From Cristatella mucedo (taxonomy: Eukaryota; Bryozoa; Phylactolaemata; Cristatellidae), in assembly GCA_009760855.2 (NCBI GenBank), contig WPIO01000011.1:293501-357500 (forward strand): DNA of 64,000 nucleotides, in the 5' to 3' direction. Of this stretch, positions 10,850-23,143 are shown in pieces (position 1 is the stretch's first letter; each line of letters begins with the position of its first letter). The notes under the pieces are model-generated. The model ran no database searches. It saw only the letters and a program-made list of their open reading frames with translations, and was not told the origin of the DNA. The position numbers and the translations under genes are program-made.

Positions 10850-12140
10850 TTGAATGGGAGTCCAGTGACCAGTATAGCTCTCAGTTGTGATTACTTGTGC
10901 GACAAATAAATAGTAAAATTAAGCTTTGTGCTATAAATCTGGTAGGCCTTTCATTTCTGAGAAGCTTACTGTGAATTAGGTTGCTGAAAAGCAGAAATTT
11001 TGATGGCTCAGCAGCATGGCTTAATTAGTTTGACGAAGCAATTCGGACAGATTGTACAGAATAAATTACGCTATTCTACTGACAATAATTATCATTAAAA
11101 CAATTGCAGCTTTTTCATGTGAATTTTGCATGCCCTGGTAGGTTCGCCTTCTCGTCACTAGCTACAAAAAATGAGTCCCTGCTTAGCTGTCGTTGTGAGA
11201 ATGCCCAACGACAAATGAGCTTTAACAACTTGTTCCTACTGTAACTTAGATATCTGCCCCTCGAACTCTAATGAGCCCCTATTATCTGGAGGATTTTACT
11301 CTCGGAATTTTTCATCACTCTTTCAGCATATGAGGGTTTCGATTTTCATACATTTACGAATGCGAAATTAAACGACATAGTTTGTCTCATCCATAGAATC
11401 TTTAATCATATGGCAATTGCTCAGACTCACGACACCCAAGAACTTTTCTCGATTGCGAACTAGCAATGTCTACACTAGTTAAAGTTCGGAGTTCAGATTC
11501 GTCTCGTTGTCGGGTACTGGATGGTACATTCGATCGATAAAAAGAAAGAAGATAAACACTTGGTTGCAAATGGATATTCAGCCGAGCCTATCCAAGGAAG
11601 AAATCGGCTGCCACCAATAAGATCACGTAAAATTCATAGAACGTGTACCAACCACTCTCGTAGAGGCAACTTTATGTATCTTTGAATTCCTGTATTCCAA
11701 ATTTTCGCAGTCCATCAGCCTGTTCTAGCCACATAACGCTTCTACAAAGGTAGTCTCTACGTTTCTTTTTTTTAGTGTTTTCCTGATTGGCCGGCTGCCT
11801 CGAAAGTCTACGATCAACCCTGAAGAAGTCGACCGCCACGCCCTGCTTCCTCAAACCCTGCCCTCAGGACCCTGATCCTTCCCGTCAGCCACCAGTTCCC
11901 GCGCCTTCGCAGTGAAAACTGTCTACATAACCTATATTTATCGGTCGTCTCTGGTTCCAACGCTTACTTGTGTAGACACAGTTTTTAAAAATTGCCTAAC
12001 TGAGCTCTACAACCCGGGACCTGTAAAGCCATAGTCCTGTCGGCAATGATCGTTAGATGAATCAAGGCAGTATTCTGCTGGAAGTTCTGGAATTGGAAGT
12101 TCCTCACCATGTGGGACTGGTCAGGAGCTGGCGTGAAGCC
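10850..12140. other. No gene recognised; includes a GC-richer patch
   Basis: Mostly AT-rich. A GC-richer stretch at about 11,770-11,970 is coding-like on the plus strand for a short distance (for example STINPEEVDRHALLPQ) but matches nothing I know. It may be a retroelement or LTR remnant. Confidence 0.35.
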
Positions 12141-12144
12141 AAGA

Positions 12145-12335
12145 GATTTGAAGTCGTGATGGCACTCGAGGTAAGGCAGTTGCTTTTGATGACCTCGTGA
12201 CCAAAGCCGTGGGTTCGAATCTTGCGGTGGGCGATCTTCTATTGCCTTTTCAAGTGGTAGCAGACGTAAAAGCTCTTCTGTCGCTATGCAAAAGAGGCCG
12301 TTAAATAAGCAAATACTTGTTTTTGAAGCACGGCC
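12145..12335 (+). mobile_element. SINE family 1 (tRNA-derived), diverged copy
   Basis: The tRNA-like head has an A-box-like gtgatggcactcgaggtaag and a B box ggttcgaatc. It is followed by the family body (gcggtgggcgatcttc, aaagctcttctgt, aaaagaggcc) and the tail ending aataagcaaatacttg. It aligns with the copies at 13.3 and 40.1 kb. Confidence 0.8.
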
Positions 12336-12339
12336 ACTA

Positions 12340-13290
12340 CTTTGTAAGAAGTGCAACGCTTATGGAAACAGGTACAGTACCAGTACGAGAACATGACAGT
12401 AGTAAAAACACTTGAAGTTATGCCTTACTGGAACTAGGCTGGTAGACTCTTTCTTGCTTGGACAGCATGCTAAACGGGAGCTCTCTGGATAGCTTGCCCG
12501 TTTGGCAAAGGCTAAAACATCAATCGCCCATCTTGCCCTAAATCGAAGGGCAGACTTGGCTCAGCTGGGTGATCTCTAATTTTATTATCATGCCTCAATC
12601 GAAACCCCTCTTTCGGCTAAAAGCCTTCATAGGCTACAGCAAGCCCATATCAATAGCACAGATACAGCATGGAAGGTTGTAGGGTCCTATAATGAGCTAT
12701 GGATTACCACATCACTGGTGCCATAAGAAAACTGACCTTATAAACAGCAGTCTTTAAGATACTATTCAAAAGATTTATTTCTATTACTAGGAATAATTAT
12801 TATGGATGAAAATTACGGTTGCTGTTAGTGGAAGAGCTAGGCATCTTCAAATTTACGTGAATTAGAGAGTTGATTAAGGTCTGTCATCAATAGGTGCTCT
12901 GCTGAACAAAGCGACGGAAAATCATTAGCTTGCTTTGAGGGACGTCGCAATGCAAAACTTTACAATGGACTCATGCTGAAGGATGATCAAGATAGGTAGC
13001 TGTGATAGAATGAATAAGCCCTGCTAATTTTTTGACAGGCAATCGTTGCGAATTATTTGAGATGTGATAGATTCGGTGAGTAAGGGATTGGAGCTGAAGA
13101 CTGCTGCCCGAACAATCTAAATCTTTTGATACAATCTCAGTGGATGTATCAACATAAGCTGTGATATAAAATAGAATACTATCTTGAAAAGAGGCGGTTC
13201 AGGAGACTGATCATGTGAGTGACATGCAATATTGAGATCCAATTAAAAGTGCAGTTGCCTGTCACATGCACTGCTTTATTACCACAATTG
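12340..13290. other. No gene seen
   Basis: AT-rich sequence without supported ORFs or clear repeats. Confidence 0.5.
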
Positions 13291-13294
13291 GTGA

Positions 13295-13480
13295 GCCGTG
13301 ATGGCATAATAGGTAAGGCGGTTGCTTTCATGACCTCGGTCCCGAGATCGTAGGTTCAACTTCTGCGGTGGGCGATCCTTTATCGCCACTGCACGCGGTG
13401 GTGTTAGCCGTAAATGCTCTTCTGTTGCTATAAAAAGAGGCTGCTTAATCAGCTAGGATTTATTAATTATTTATTTCACT
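13295..13480 (+). mobile_element. SINE family 1 (tRNA-derived)
   Basis: The head reads gtgatggcataataggtaag, with an anticodon-arm-like region and a B-box-like aggttcaactt. It is followed by ggtgggcgatcctttatcgcc, gtaaatgctcttctgttgct and agaggctgcttaatcagcta. The RNA polymerase III promoter layout is that of a tRNA-derived SINE. Confidence 0.85.
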
Positions 13481-13484
13481 GCAT

Positions 13485-14340
13485 TGAATGTTCCAAGCTG
13501 ATAAGCCACCAGTTGGCACGGCCTTTGAAGTACATTGTAAAGAGTATCAAAGTCAGTGTTGTGGAATATGGCTTGTGTACTCAACGTACCGCCAGATCAA
13601 ATACGCAATTAACATTATTGCTTTATTTGATATAATGCAAATACGAGCCCGTGAAGTGGGCTACCATAGGAAACACGCTATATAATGCTTTTGCACAAAT
13701 CTGCTTGCCTGCTAAGGCCTCAAATGTTTATTGGGAACGAACCCTCACCAGCACTGGCATGAGAAAGGAAGCTGCTGCTGCTTCAGCACTGGCATTTACC
13801 ATTAAATAAAATAAACAAATAAATATATATATATTTATTTATTTGTACGTGATCTTCATAAAAAGAACCCAGCCATAAATGCACACCGATGGACCAGGTG
13901 CTAAGCAGACGTAAAAGAACTGTAGCCCAAATCAAAGGCCACAATTCTATGGCTCACTCACAAGCAGATACTCAAGGGCCATATAATAGCCAAAGCTCAA
14001 ATATTAAGCAACAGAAATCTTATTTTTGGGATGAACTGACAAGTGGATGATATTCAAAAGTGTTGGGCTACTTGCTGGGCTGAACTTTGGATGTCATATA
14101 CATCCTATGGAGGCTAGTTGCAACATGAGATCTGTTAAAACCAAAATAAAAATTCTAGCTTTTTAGAGCTCTAAAGTATGAATTGCTGGCAATGAAAGCT
14201 TAGGATAATCAGTCCCCTCAAAGTGGCATATTTGAATATACTGTAGTTGCAACTTCAAGCATGCACTAGTTGGATGTTCAAAGCTGTGTACGATCAAAAC
14301 ACTTGCCAGGGGTTGCATGCAGACACAATGGAATTTAGCT
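13485..14340. other. No gene seen; short AT repeat
   Basis: Contains an AAATA/TA-rich patch at 13,803-13,847. Otherwise unique-looking AT-rich DNA. Confidence 0.5.
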
Positions 14341-14344
14341 GCTT

Positions 14345-14800
14345 AATAATAATAATAATATAATTGATAAAGCACCCTCAGCAAACTCAATATCTTTCTA
14401 CGAGTTTTACTTTTGCTGCAAAGGAATCACGCTAGAATGGTTAGTTGTTTCTGACCAGAAGAGTTCAGTATGAGTATTAGCTGCTGTAGCAACACACATG
14501 CCCACATGTCAAATGCCAGTACACACGTATGCGTTCACATACAACAACATCATTCATACATTCATGCTGAGCTACTAACCTACACGTCGGAGAACTCAAT
14601 CTCTTTCTATGCACTTTGCATTTGCTGTAAAACTTTTTTCGTCAATCTGTCCTGCGTCTGGCAACTTTAGACATAATAAAACAATTATGACACACTTGAT
14701 AAAGCACTCCCAGAGAACTCAATCTCTTTTTAGGTGCTTTACAATTGCTCAAAAGAAACACGATCGAATGGTTAATATGGTATATACACAGATCTAGGCA
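14345..14800 (-). repeat. Cluster of three LINE family B 3' ends
   Basis: Three minus-strand matches to the LINE B tail (a caatctctttxtaggxgctttacatttgctg-like block) start near 14,345, 14,590 and 14,680. The first and last each follow an AAT-rich tail. They are 5' truncated and diverged. Confidence 0.75.
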
Positions 14801-14849
14801 TAAACATGCTCACACAAAAGCATACAGGTTAAGCATGTCATGCTTGTTG

Positions 14850-14970
14850 ACATTGAGCATGTTGCCCTTAGCCAATAGATCGTGCTTCTTTTACAGCATA
14901 TGCAAAGTGCCAAGAAAGAGATTATGTTCTCTGAGTGCCCTATACAAATGTAATAATATTATTATAAAAA
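14850..14970 (+). repeat. LINE family B 3' end
   Basis: Plus-strand tail with aaagtgccaagaaagagatt, atgttctctgagtgccc and TAATAATATTATTATAA. It faces the minus-strand cluster just upstream, so the two are inverted. Confidence 0.8.
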
Positions 14971-15004
14971 ACTAAAGTTAGCTGAATCAGCAGCTTTATT
15001 GACA

Positions 15005-15055
15005 TATTGGCACAGGAGCCTTAACAGCTACCAACACCACTTGCAGTAGGCAAAT
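15005..15055 (-). repeat. SINE family 1 fragment
   Basis: The block gagccttaacagctaccaac, then accacttgcagt, is the reverse complement of the central SINE 1 body. Only about 50 bases remain. Confidence 0.55.
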
Positions 15056-15059
15056 AAAT

Positions 15060-16185
15060 ATCACCAGCAGCAAGCCTTAAACAGATGACTTGAGTTCTGA
15101 GCAGTGAGCACCTCATTCCCGGGCTAAGACCCAGGCACAATCATGCACACACCTGACATCACAGTGATGAAGCACAATCTGACATCAGCCCAGTGATGTT
15201 TGCTTATTAAGAAAAGGTCACCGGTTGTGAGCTCTATTATTTCACAGCTGTCTTCCCACTACCGTATTTCCACTAACAGATCAGTCCTACCTCACAATGC
15301 TAGTGCAGCTTAGTAGCAACTATACTGTTATAGTTTCATCTTGAGTGCGACATATGTGCTTTGCTTACTCAGTTCTGTTAACCTAATACCGTCATCAAGG
15401 TTATCTACAGTCTTTATAACAACGTATGACCTTGTAACCCAGATAGTTAATTCAATTGCTGAAGGCTTATAGGTATCATGCTAGAAACCGTTCTTTCTAC
15501 AGGGTCCCAGAGTGTTCTCCAAAGAACAACCAGGTACGGGGCTCTCCGACTAAACGCTTGCAGGTCTTACTCAAGCCCCGAGCAGCCCACCCACATTTAA
15601 TTTTGCATGCTATAATACAAATACTGCTCGCAATTGCATCAGGCATCAATATTTAATGCGATGCAGCTTATTTTTCAAAAGATTGTAGATGCCGATTGCA
15701 TTCCTGATCCAAGCAAGCTCTGATTAAGTGCTGGACAGCTGTCTCAGTTGCTGAGTGGACTGAGACTTGTATTAGTTTCTGAATGCAAACATTCGAGCTA
15801 CACATCGCTCCACTTAAAACACATTGAAAATTGCAGCTAGTTCAACCTGAACTTAAATGCCTGAATATCAGCTCAGCTAAGCCTGCTGCTCAGGCTTCCA
15901 TTTTGATCATTGGTTGACCTTCCAAACGTTTAACCGATTCTCGGCTTCCAGTAGGGCTGCAAATCTATCGGCTCTCCGTCGTACCTTTGACACAGCTATT
16001 TCTGAAAACGTGATCCGGGGGCAGTGGCTATTTCCCTGTCAGCCCGGCCATGCTCAGGCCACACCGCCAGGCCACTGAGCTAGGATAGAAGGAGCGGTCA
16101 TTTTTTTAAACCTCTTCAAATGATATCGCATGCGCCATCAATAACAGGGGAACAAACAAAACTACTGGAGACCTTAGGTACATTA
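15060..16185. other. No gene recognised
   Basis: One short open frame at 15,456-15,656 (+) has no similarity I recognise. No splice-supported exon is visible. Confidence 0.45.
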
Positions 16186-16189
16186 TACT

Positions 16190-16730
16190 ACGGGGGGGGG
16201 GCGGCACAGGCAATGCCAGGTTGACTCTCCAGACGGGGAGGATGGTCTCTGGCAGGGGCAATTATGAGTACGAGCGAGAATCCTTATAAGTACCAGCCAA
16301 TACGATCTTGGTACACTATTGGCTGCTAGCATGGTACATCTCAGCTCACCGAAGGAGCCAGCTCAAGGAGGTAAGCCATGAACGACTCGCTACAGGGAGA
16401 ACCCTGAATATACAAGCCGTAACAACCAGAGCGCTATCCAGCTCCGCTCGTGCCTTGGGTACTCGGCGCCTCGAGTGGTGGCAGCATCGCTGGAGTACGC
16501 CTGCGCACCCATCCAAACTTATAACTCGGCGAGACCGAGAGCGTCCATCACCGCGATTTAGTGGGCCTACTTCCCTCCACCGGTGACCTCTCGTTATTGC
16601 ATATCCGGCGACACCCATAAGTCAGACCTGGCCTAGACTGACCCTTATCGCATTACAGCCGACCCCACCGAGCCAACCAAACCTAGCTTGGTTACATTTC
16701 TACGCGACTAGCAGAAGCGACGTTACGCCC
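16190..16730. other. GC-rich island of unknown origin
   Basis: It begins with a run of about 10 G. The following 500 bases or so are near 53% GC, with both strands open for about 90 codons (16,308-16,586 + and 16,618-16,346 -) in Arg/Ser/Pro-rich frames. Base composition is unlike the neighbours. It may be an LTR or 5' region of a retroelement, or a CpG-rich regulatory element. No protein family is recognised. Confidence 0.4.
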
Positions 16731-16814
16731 TTTAAGCTGTTCAAGCACCTGTTTAGTGCATTATTTGGCGTGGTAAATTTGTTGATGGTTAACGCAGGGT
16801 TATACATATATATA

Positions 16815-17384
<570 letters not shown>

Positions 17385-17399
17385 CGCATTTATTATGCC

Positions 17400-17735
17400 A
17401 ACGTACGAGAGAGATAGAGGGATGGAGAGAGGGAGAGAGATTCGATCAGGCCGAACGGCAGGCAGAGAAGACCTGCGACGCTTAGTCCGAGCAGCCGGAT
17501 GGAAGCGGCCTTAGTCAGCCACAGCAAGATGGATGAGGGGTCAGCATGACTGACCTCTAGAGGGAGCGGCCTCACAGCTGGCAAGCGATTGGCTAGCCAG
17601 AGGTTGCTACATCGCTGCCGGCCTAGCCAGTAAATTCAGAGACAGTATGAACTTCGCCGCGACCCAAAAAACAGTTTCAAACAGGCATTGAAATACAGGA
17701 ATGCAGTCCATACAAACTTAATCAACGAATTTACC
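17400..17735. other. Purine-rich then GC-rich unique segment
   Basis: A GA-rich start (gagagagatagagggatgg) leads into GC-rich sequence. No recognisable gene. Confidence 0.4.
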
Positions 17736-17739
17736 ACAG

Positions 17740-17862
17740 TCGCAAATGCACTGAACAGGGGATTTCCCATTGCAGCAAATGTAAAGCGCCTAGAAAGAGA
17801 TTAGGTTCTCTGAGGGCGCTTTATCAGGTACATTATTATTACTATTATTATTAGCTGGCTTA
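17740..17862 (+). repeat. LINE family B 3' end
   Basis: Contains taaagcgcctagaaagagat, ggttctctgagggcgcttta and a tail with ATTATT repeats. Confidence 0.88.
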
Positions 17863-17994
17863 CACAGCAAACTTTTCTCCTAACGGAAAAAGACTCACTT
17901 CCGAGTTAGGACGTTTGCATGACAGATTTAGTCCTGCACACGACAGTTTCTTTGGCCGACTTACTAAGGCCCACAATCCGCGCTCTAATCTGGG

Positions 17995-18155
17995 AGGTAG
18001 GCACGAACGAGGGTTTTCCTCTGTTGGCTACCGAATGCGTACCGAAAGCCGCTTAGGCAGTGAGTGCGCTATACAAATCTCTCCTGCGTAACACCCACAT
18101 TGTCTGTATGACTTTGTGGAGTTACAGACGGAGATACATTACATTCCGGGAAAGA
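17995..18155 (+). repeat. LINE family A 3' end
   Basis: Contains the family A C-terminal coding end and 3' UTR (gttggctaccgaatgcgtac, aagccgcttaggcagtgagt) with the end ggagatacattacatt. The sequence before it is not clearly LINE. Confidence 0.8.
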
Positions 18156-18159
18156 CGCC

Positions 18160-18805
18160 TGGACAGCACAGGCAGAAGTTGAGCTCGCCGCTGCTGTCGT
18201 CATAGTCGAGTAGTATGAGGAGAATGTAGATAAAAGGAAGCTAAGCCTTGAAAAAAGCTTTGTCGAGAAAGAGAGCAGTACCAAGTAATTTTCGCCGTTA
18301 CGGGCGTGCGGATATATATCGCTAAGAAATGTGTGCCATTACGGGATTTTGTTGGTGGATTTGATCAACAGACGCACGGGGTGTACTACGGAGAAAAGTC
18401 TGTAGCCTGGTTTACTAGGCATAGGCATCCCATATTCAGGGACTTGCTCTGACCGCCTACACGAGCTTAAGAACGTCAGTTATAGTTATTTTGGCTGTGC
18501 GGTGTAAGTGACGAGCTCCGTGGATTTGATTGGTCGTCTGGATCAACGAGGAGCTAAGAAGTTGAGGGATTATCCTTCTAATGAGTCTCATGACTTGGCT
18601 CCTCCCCCAGAATGTTGTGACGTATGGTGACGCTTAGCTCATTCTGTGGGATATCAGTCCAAAATCTGGGGGAAGTCTGCCGTTTAAGCGCAGCTTTAGA
18701 ATGATATAGCCGTTTATCATACATCTTGAAAAAGTTTTCAACACCGGGTATACGGCTGAATCAAGCACTCATAGCTGGCAAGCGTTCTCGTACAAACTGC
18801 CATTT
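18160..18805. other. Upstream region of the Ig gene; no ORF
   Basis: Unique sequence with several TGACG half-sites around 18,615-18,640. No exon is supported. Confidence 0.4.
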
Positions 18806-18815
18806 TTTAGTCCGC

Positions 18816-19028
18816 AGGGGAGGGTGTGGGGAGGGGGCTTTCCCTCTCGTCGTCCTGGCGGTGTCCGCCAGCCTCGTTTTGACGTGCATTTCCGGAAGAT
18901 AATCGGCCTGCTACTTAGCAGGAAATGCGTAAGGCGCCAGGCGGTGTCGCTTTGCCTTGATTCTGTAGCTCGTACTGTTCTGGTCGCTGCTAACTCCGTC
19001 GTACCTTGTATTTACACGAGCAGGAAAG
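18816..19028 (+). promoter_or_regulatory. Putative promoter and 5' UTR of the Ig receptor gene
   Basis: GC-richer than its surroundings. It holds a G-rich GC-box-like tract (18,816-18,837) and a palindromic ETS site TTCCGGAA (18,890-18,897), with no TATA box. The ATG at 19,029 follows in the context gaaagATGc, with A at -3. The transcription start is not determinable. Confidence 0.5.
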
Positions 19029-19119
19029 ATGCGACTGGTCATATTTCTTCATCTAGCGTTTGCGTCAGGCTGCTACAGCGAGCAGCTACCCATTAGGACG
19101 CAGTCGGTAATGGTACCTG
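19029..19119 (+). CDS. Ig receptor exon 1: signal peptide
   Basis: The ATG opens MRLVIFLHLAFASG, a short hydrophobic signal sequence, with likely cleavage around SGCYS or soon after. The mature N-terminus then reads EQLPIRTQSVMVPG. The exon ends in phase 1 before a consensus donor (gtaagc at 19,120). The intron of 242 bases ends in acattttag. The alternative donor gtaatg at 19,107 would give phase 0 and would not fit the next exon. Confidence 0.85.
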
Positions 19120-19361
19120 GTAAGCCGGAGCTGCTTCGACTAGTTTTTGTACGGAAGCCTGCCAGTGAATGTGCGCATCTGTCTGATAAATTCAGTTGGT
19201 GGGTTAGCCAGTGGGAAATGGCTGTCGATCGTTCCTGCCGTAGCTCCAGTGGCTTGTCCTATTATACCTCTCGGCCGACCTACCTCATCCCTGTGTCCTG
19301 ACGAAGTTCAGTGCCAGCCCTTCAAGCTACTTGCGAGTTAATTGCCTTCTGTACATTTTAG

Positions 19362-19508
19362 GCTCACCTTCGGCGGAGATTTCCGCTGTACGACTGAAAA
19401 CAGGGGACAATTTGAAAATGATATGCCGCTGGAATGGAGGCTCGCCGGATTGGGAGTTCAGCAGCGATGTAAGAAATCCCAGCTTCGTCGACATAAAAAG
19501 CATGCCTG
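19362..19508 (+). CDS. Ig receptor exon 2: first half of Ig domain 1
   Basis: 49 codons, phase 1 to phase 1. The translation has AVRLKTGDNLKMICRW, the B strand with the first disulfide Cys, and then a Trp nine residues after it (GGSPDWEF), the position of the Ig core tryptophan. The acceptor is tttaggc and the donor gtatgt at 19,509. The next intron is about 5.1 kb and contains a nested LINE. Confidence 0.88.
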
Positions 19509-19509
19509 G

Positions 19510-20710
19510 TATGTGTCACGCTTTACTCGCAGCCTCCATATTGGATGTTAGATAGAGATTGTATTACTAATTTTATGACGGGCAAGGTCTAGAAGGCACT
19601 GGTTTTCGTTGCCCCAATCATTTAGCAGCTGCTTCACTTGTGTTAAAGAAAAGGTTTGCGGATCCAGTACCCTCAGTGATATAGCGGTAGAAGAACCTCT
19701 GTGGCTACAACCCGCTTGTAGCAGGCAAGATAGGATTTATGCTGCAGGACTTGAACCCAGGATGGCTTACTGGTGCATCTTCAGGTGGAGGCCACAACAT
19801 CCATACCGTCTATAATCGAAAGTAACATAGTTTTATGTGTGCTGGAGCGCATGTATAGGCTGCAAAATGGCTAATATTAGGAAGCTTGGAAGTTTGCTCT
19901 GCCACATTGGTATTTAGTTTCAGAAAAGGTATGCATGATTGCATTTAGTACACCTGCTCCCGAGTGATAGTAGACATGCATCAACTTGACTATTGCTGAT
20001 ATGAGAGGCTACCCTTTCGAATGTCAGCATTATTATAAGCACTATCCAAATGCTAGGAAGCAATGAGATTCGCAGAATGTTAACCGTTGCAACAGTGAAT
20101 GCTGCAAAAGTAGCCACTGTCCAGCCGATGTCCTTCTAGCCCCCCTCAAGCCCTTTTGTTCCGAGTCTGTAGGTGTTTGTAGTTTGTTCTATGACTAGCT
20201 TAGGTTTATGTTCGGATCGTTGGTAATAGTTACTTGAGTTCGATTAGTTACTTGAGTTCCACACCCACCTGATTGATTATTTTGTTTGTAATTGTTTTAA
20301 GAGGCCCTTTTTGCAGAGTGGTTTTCAGGATTATAATCATAGACTTCCTTACAAGTGGAAGCCATAAACATTCACGTTGTCCTCACTTCTATCTCATTCC
20401 AAAACTGGTCTTGTTCAGCAGACCTGTCACTGATCTAGGTTCACTGCTAAATATCAGCAGGGGTCTAGAGGATTGTTACTGGTTGTAAACCCGTGATTCT
20501 TTTTTCAATGAGCTTAGTTATTAGTTGTTTACATGTTTTGGTTGCTTACATAACGTCTATAGCTGGATCATAATGAGGTATAAAATGTATGCCCAAATAT
20601 GTATTGCCAATGGTAATTACAAATTTTCAGTTTGTGAAGATGATTCCTAATAAAAGGTTAGGAATTTCCAATTTATTTTACTTACAACTGGTGACATAAT
20701 GATATAAAAC
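19510..20710 (+). other. Intron sequence of the Ig gene, no repeat recognised
   Basis: Unique-looking AT-rich DNA after exon 2. Short ORFs at 19,609-19,815 and 20,273-20,488 carry no recognised domain. Confidence 0.5.
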
Positions 20711-20714
20711 TGCA

Positions 20715-21175
20715 ATACTGCATTTGTACAGCATCCCGAGGGAACTCAATCTCTATCTTGGCATTTTACATACTCTGTAAAGGACTCATAATCGAATTAT
20801 TAGCGGTAGCATGATAAATGTCAGCAAGCATAACATGGTTAGACTTGACATGCAGGGGTCAACATACCAATATGGTTAGTGGCAGCGTGCACAGTGTCAG
20901 CACTCGTAAGCACACAAAGGACGAATCACAAGGGCCCACGTAATGCTTTCATAAATAGGTGCCTGTTGAGCTTCTTTTTAGCTGTCATTGAGTCTAGGTT
21001 TGTCATGACTTCAGTCGGGAGTAAGGGTCAGGCTTGGAAGCGTACAAACTAAAGGCAGTCTCCAAAGGTTTTTAGCATTCTTTATGCAAGGTGTAGATTT
21101 AATGCAGAAAAGAATCTGGTATGAAGCTTCCTTGGGAGCAAATGTGACATGCCTGGAACGAGATTTTCTGTGCAG
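20715..21175 (-). mobile_element. LINE family B 3' end
   Basis: Minus-strand tail and 3' UTR (reverse complement of the ctctatcttggcattttaca-like block, with the catgcaggggtcaacat and agcactcgtaagcacac spacers), truncated just inside the ORF end. It lies against a second copy starting at 21,185. Confidence 0.82.
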
Positions 21176-21954
21176 GTGCTATAAAACATTTAATATTATT
21201 ATTGTTATTGTTAATATTATTATGCCTTGCCTGGTAGGCAAGTCTGGTGAGGAAGACGAATCACGTTGACCCAATAAATATCTGTGAAATGTAGATGTTT
21301 TTAGCTTTTTTCTAAATGCCGTCAAGTCAACGGATGTGATGCTATTCTGGAGTGATGTCCAGGCTAAGAGCGCATGCGAACTGAATGCATGATCTTCAAA
21401 GGATTTGAGATTCATTTGTAGAAAAAAGATTAGATTCCGAAGAAGTGGGTGGTACCATGCTTAGAGTCGTGAGATCTGACAGGTTGGCTGGAGCCAGATA
21501 ATGAAGGAAACGAAAAGTGAATGAAAGAGCCTTGGAATCAGTGCACTGTTTGACTTGTAGCCAGTACACTTTGTTTAAAAGTTGTGTGATGTGGCAACTG
21601 CAGAGTTTAGCACCAACTGTCCGTGCGTGATTGCATAAGCTGTAAGCAAGCAGTGGCACATAAGTCGACACGGGATGTCACAAATGCATGGACCAAAGGA
21701 AGTAGGGAGTAAGGGATTACAAGTAATATCCTTGTCTAAGCAAGTCCGAATTTGTGCAAAGTTATGTAGCCCGTCATTGGCAGAATTGACTGTGGGGTTG
21801 ATGTGGTATTCTAATACAGGACACCTAGATTTCGTGCAGATGCAGCAGGAAACATTCTGGCAGAGCTGGTTTTGAACAGTGACCTTTCCTGTTTCTGAAT
21901 CACACTTAGTTTGCCTGTATCTGTTAAGTTTACTTTATTTTCATTTGAGAAAGT

Positions 21955-22345
21955 TTACATGTTACCCCATGCATTTAGTTTGTAGGCTCCCAAAGCCTGG
22001 AACTCTTTCCTTCCCTGCATCAGAACATCTCCTGACCTAACCACATTTAAAAAGAACTTAAAAACACCTATTTAGGACAGCATTTAGTGGATCCCTGTGA
22101 TTCGTCCTTCGTGTGTTAATGCGTGCTGACACTGTGCATGCTGCCACTAACCACATTTGCATGCTGACCCTGTGCATGTCACCCCTAACCATGTTATTCA
22201 TGTTTTTTGTTTATCAAGTATGATATTACTCACCATTCAATTGCATTTCCCTTTGCAGCAAATGGAAAGCGCCTAGAGAGAGAGATATTGAGTTCTCTGA
22301 GGGCGCCTTTTTAAGTGCCTTATTATTATTTTTATTATTATTATC
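21955..22345 (+). mobile_element. LINE family B 3' end inserted in opposite orientation
   Basis: Starts in the RT C-terminal coding end (catttagtttgtaggctccc, then cctggaactctttcc) and runs to aagcgcctagagagagagat and an ATT tail at about 22,320-22,342. The flanking sequences belong to one interrupted minus-strand LINE. Confidence 0.88.
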
Positions 22346-22685
22346 CATGTGCAGGTGTCAGGAATACATGTAAGAAGGGTATGTAGAGAATTCGAGATGC
22401 AGTATGGCTAGTAGGGGTAAAAGCAAAAGTTGCTTGGTAATCACATCGGCAAGAGGGCAGGTAAAAAGTGTGAACAGAACCCGACCTAGCATAGAGCCTT
22501 AAGGTACCCCAGTGCACTAGTGGTCTCACAGTTCTCTTTTCACTTCAATCCTCTGGAGTGTCTCTGATACTTGAGCCATTATAGTGCTGTGCTAGGGATG
22601 CCAAGGCAACATGAGTGGCACTTTAGAAGGACTCGGTGGTTAATGTTATCAAAAGCTGTCAAAAGATCAAGTAAGACAAGCAGTG

Positions 22686-22708
22686 TGACACACACACACA
22701 CACACAAG
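22686..22708. repeat. (CA)n microsatellite
   Basis: About 22 bases of CA dinucleotide inside the RT region of the decayed LINE. Confidence 0.9.
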
Positions 22709-22893
22709 CAACACACAAGCTTGCATTCCAAATAAGGTCATTATACACCCGAAGCAATGCTGACTCTGTGTAGTGATTAGGTCTAAAACCAGACTGGAGC
22801 CTACTAGCAGGTATACCACAACTCAGTCAGTGTCTTTGATTAATATGGAGACTGGATGGAAGTTGCTCAGGGTCTCTCGATCTATTGTTGATT

Positions 22894-23143
<250 letters not shown>

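Noticed and set aside
14345-14970. CRISPR-like array of spaced repeats
   Set aside because: The repeated blocks are LINE 3' ends in both orientations with irregular spacing; eukaryotic DNA.
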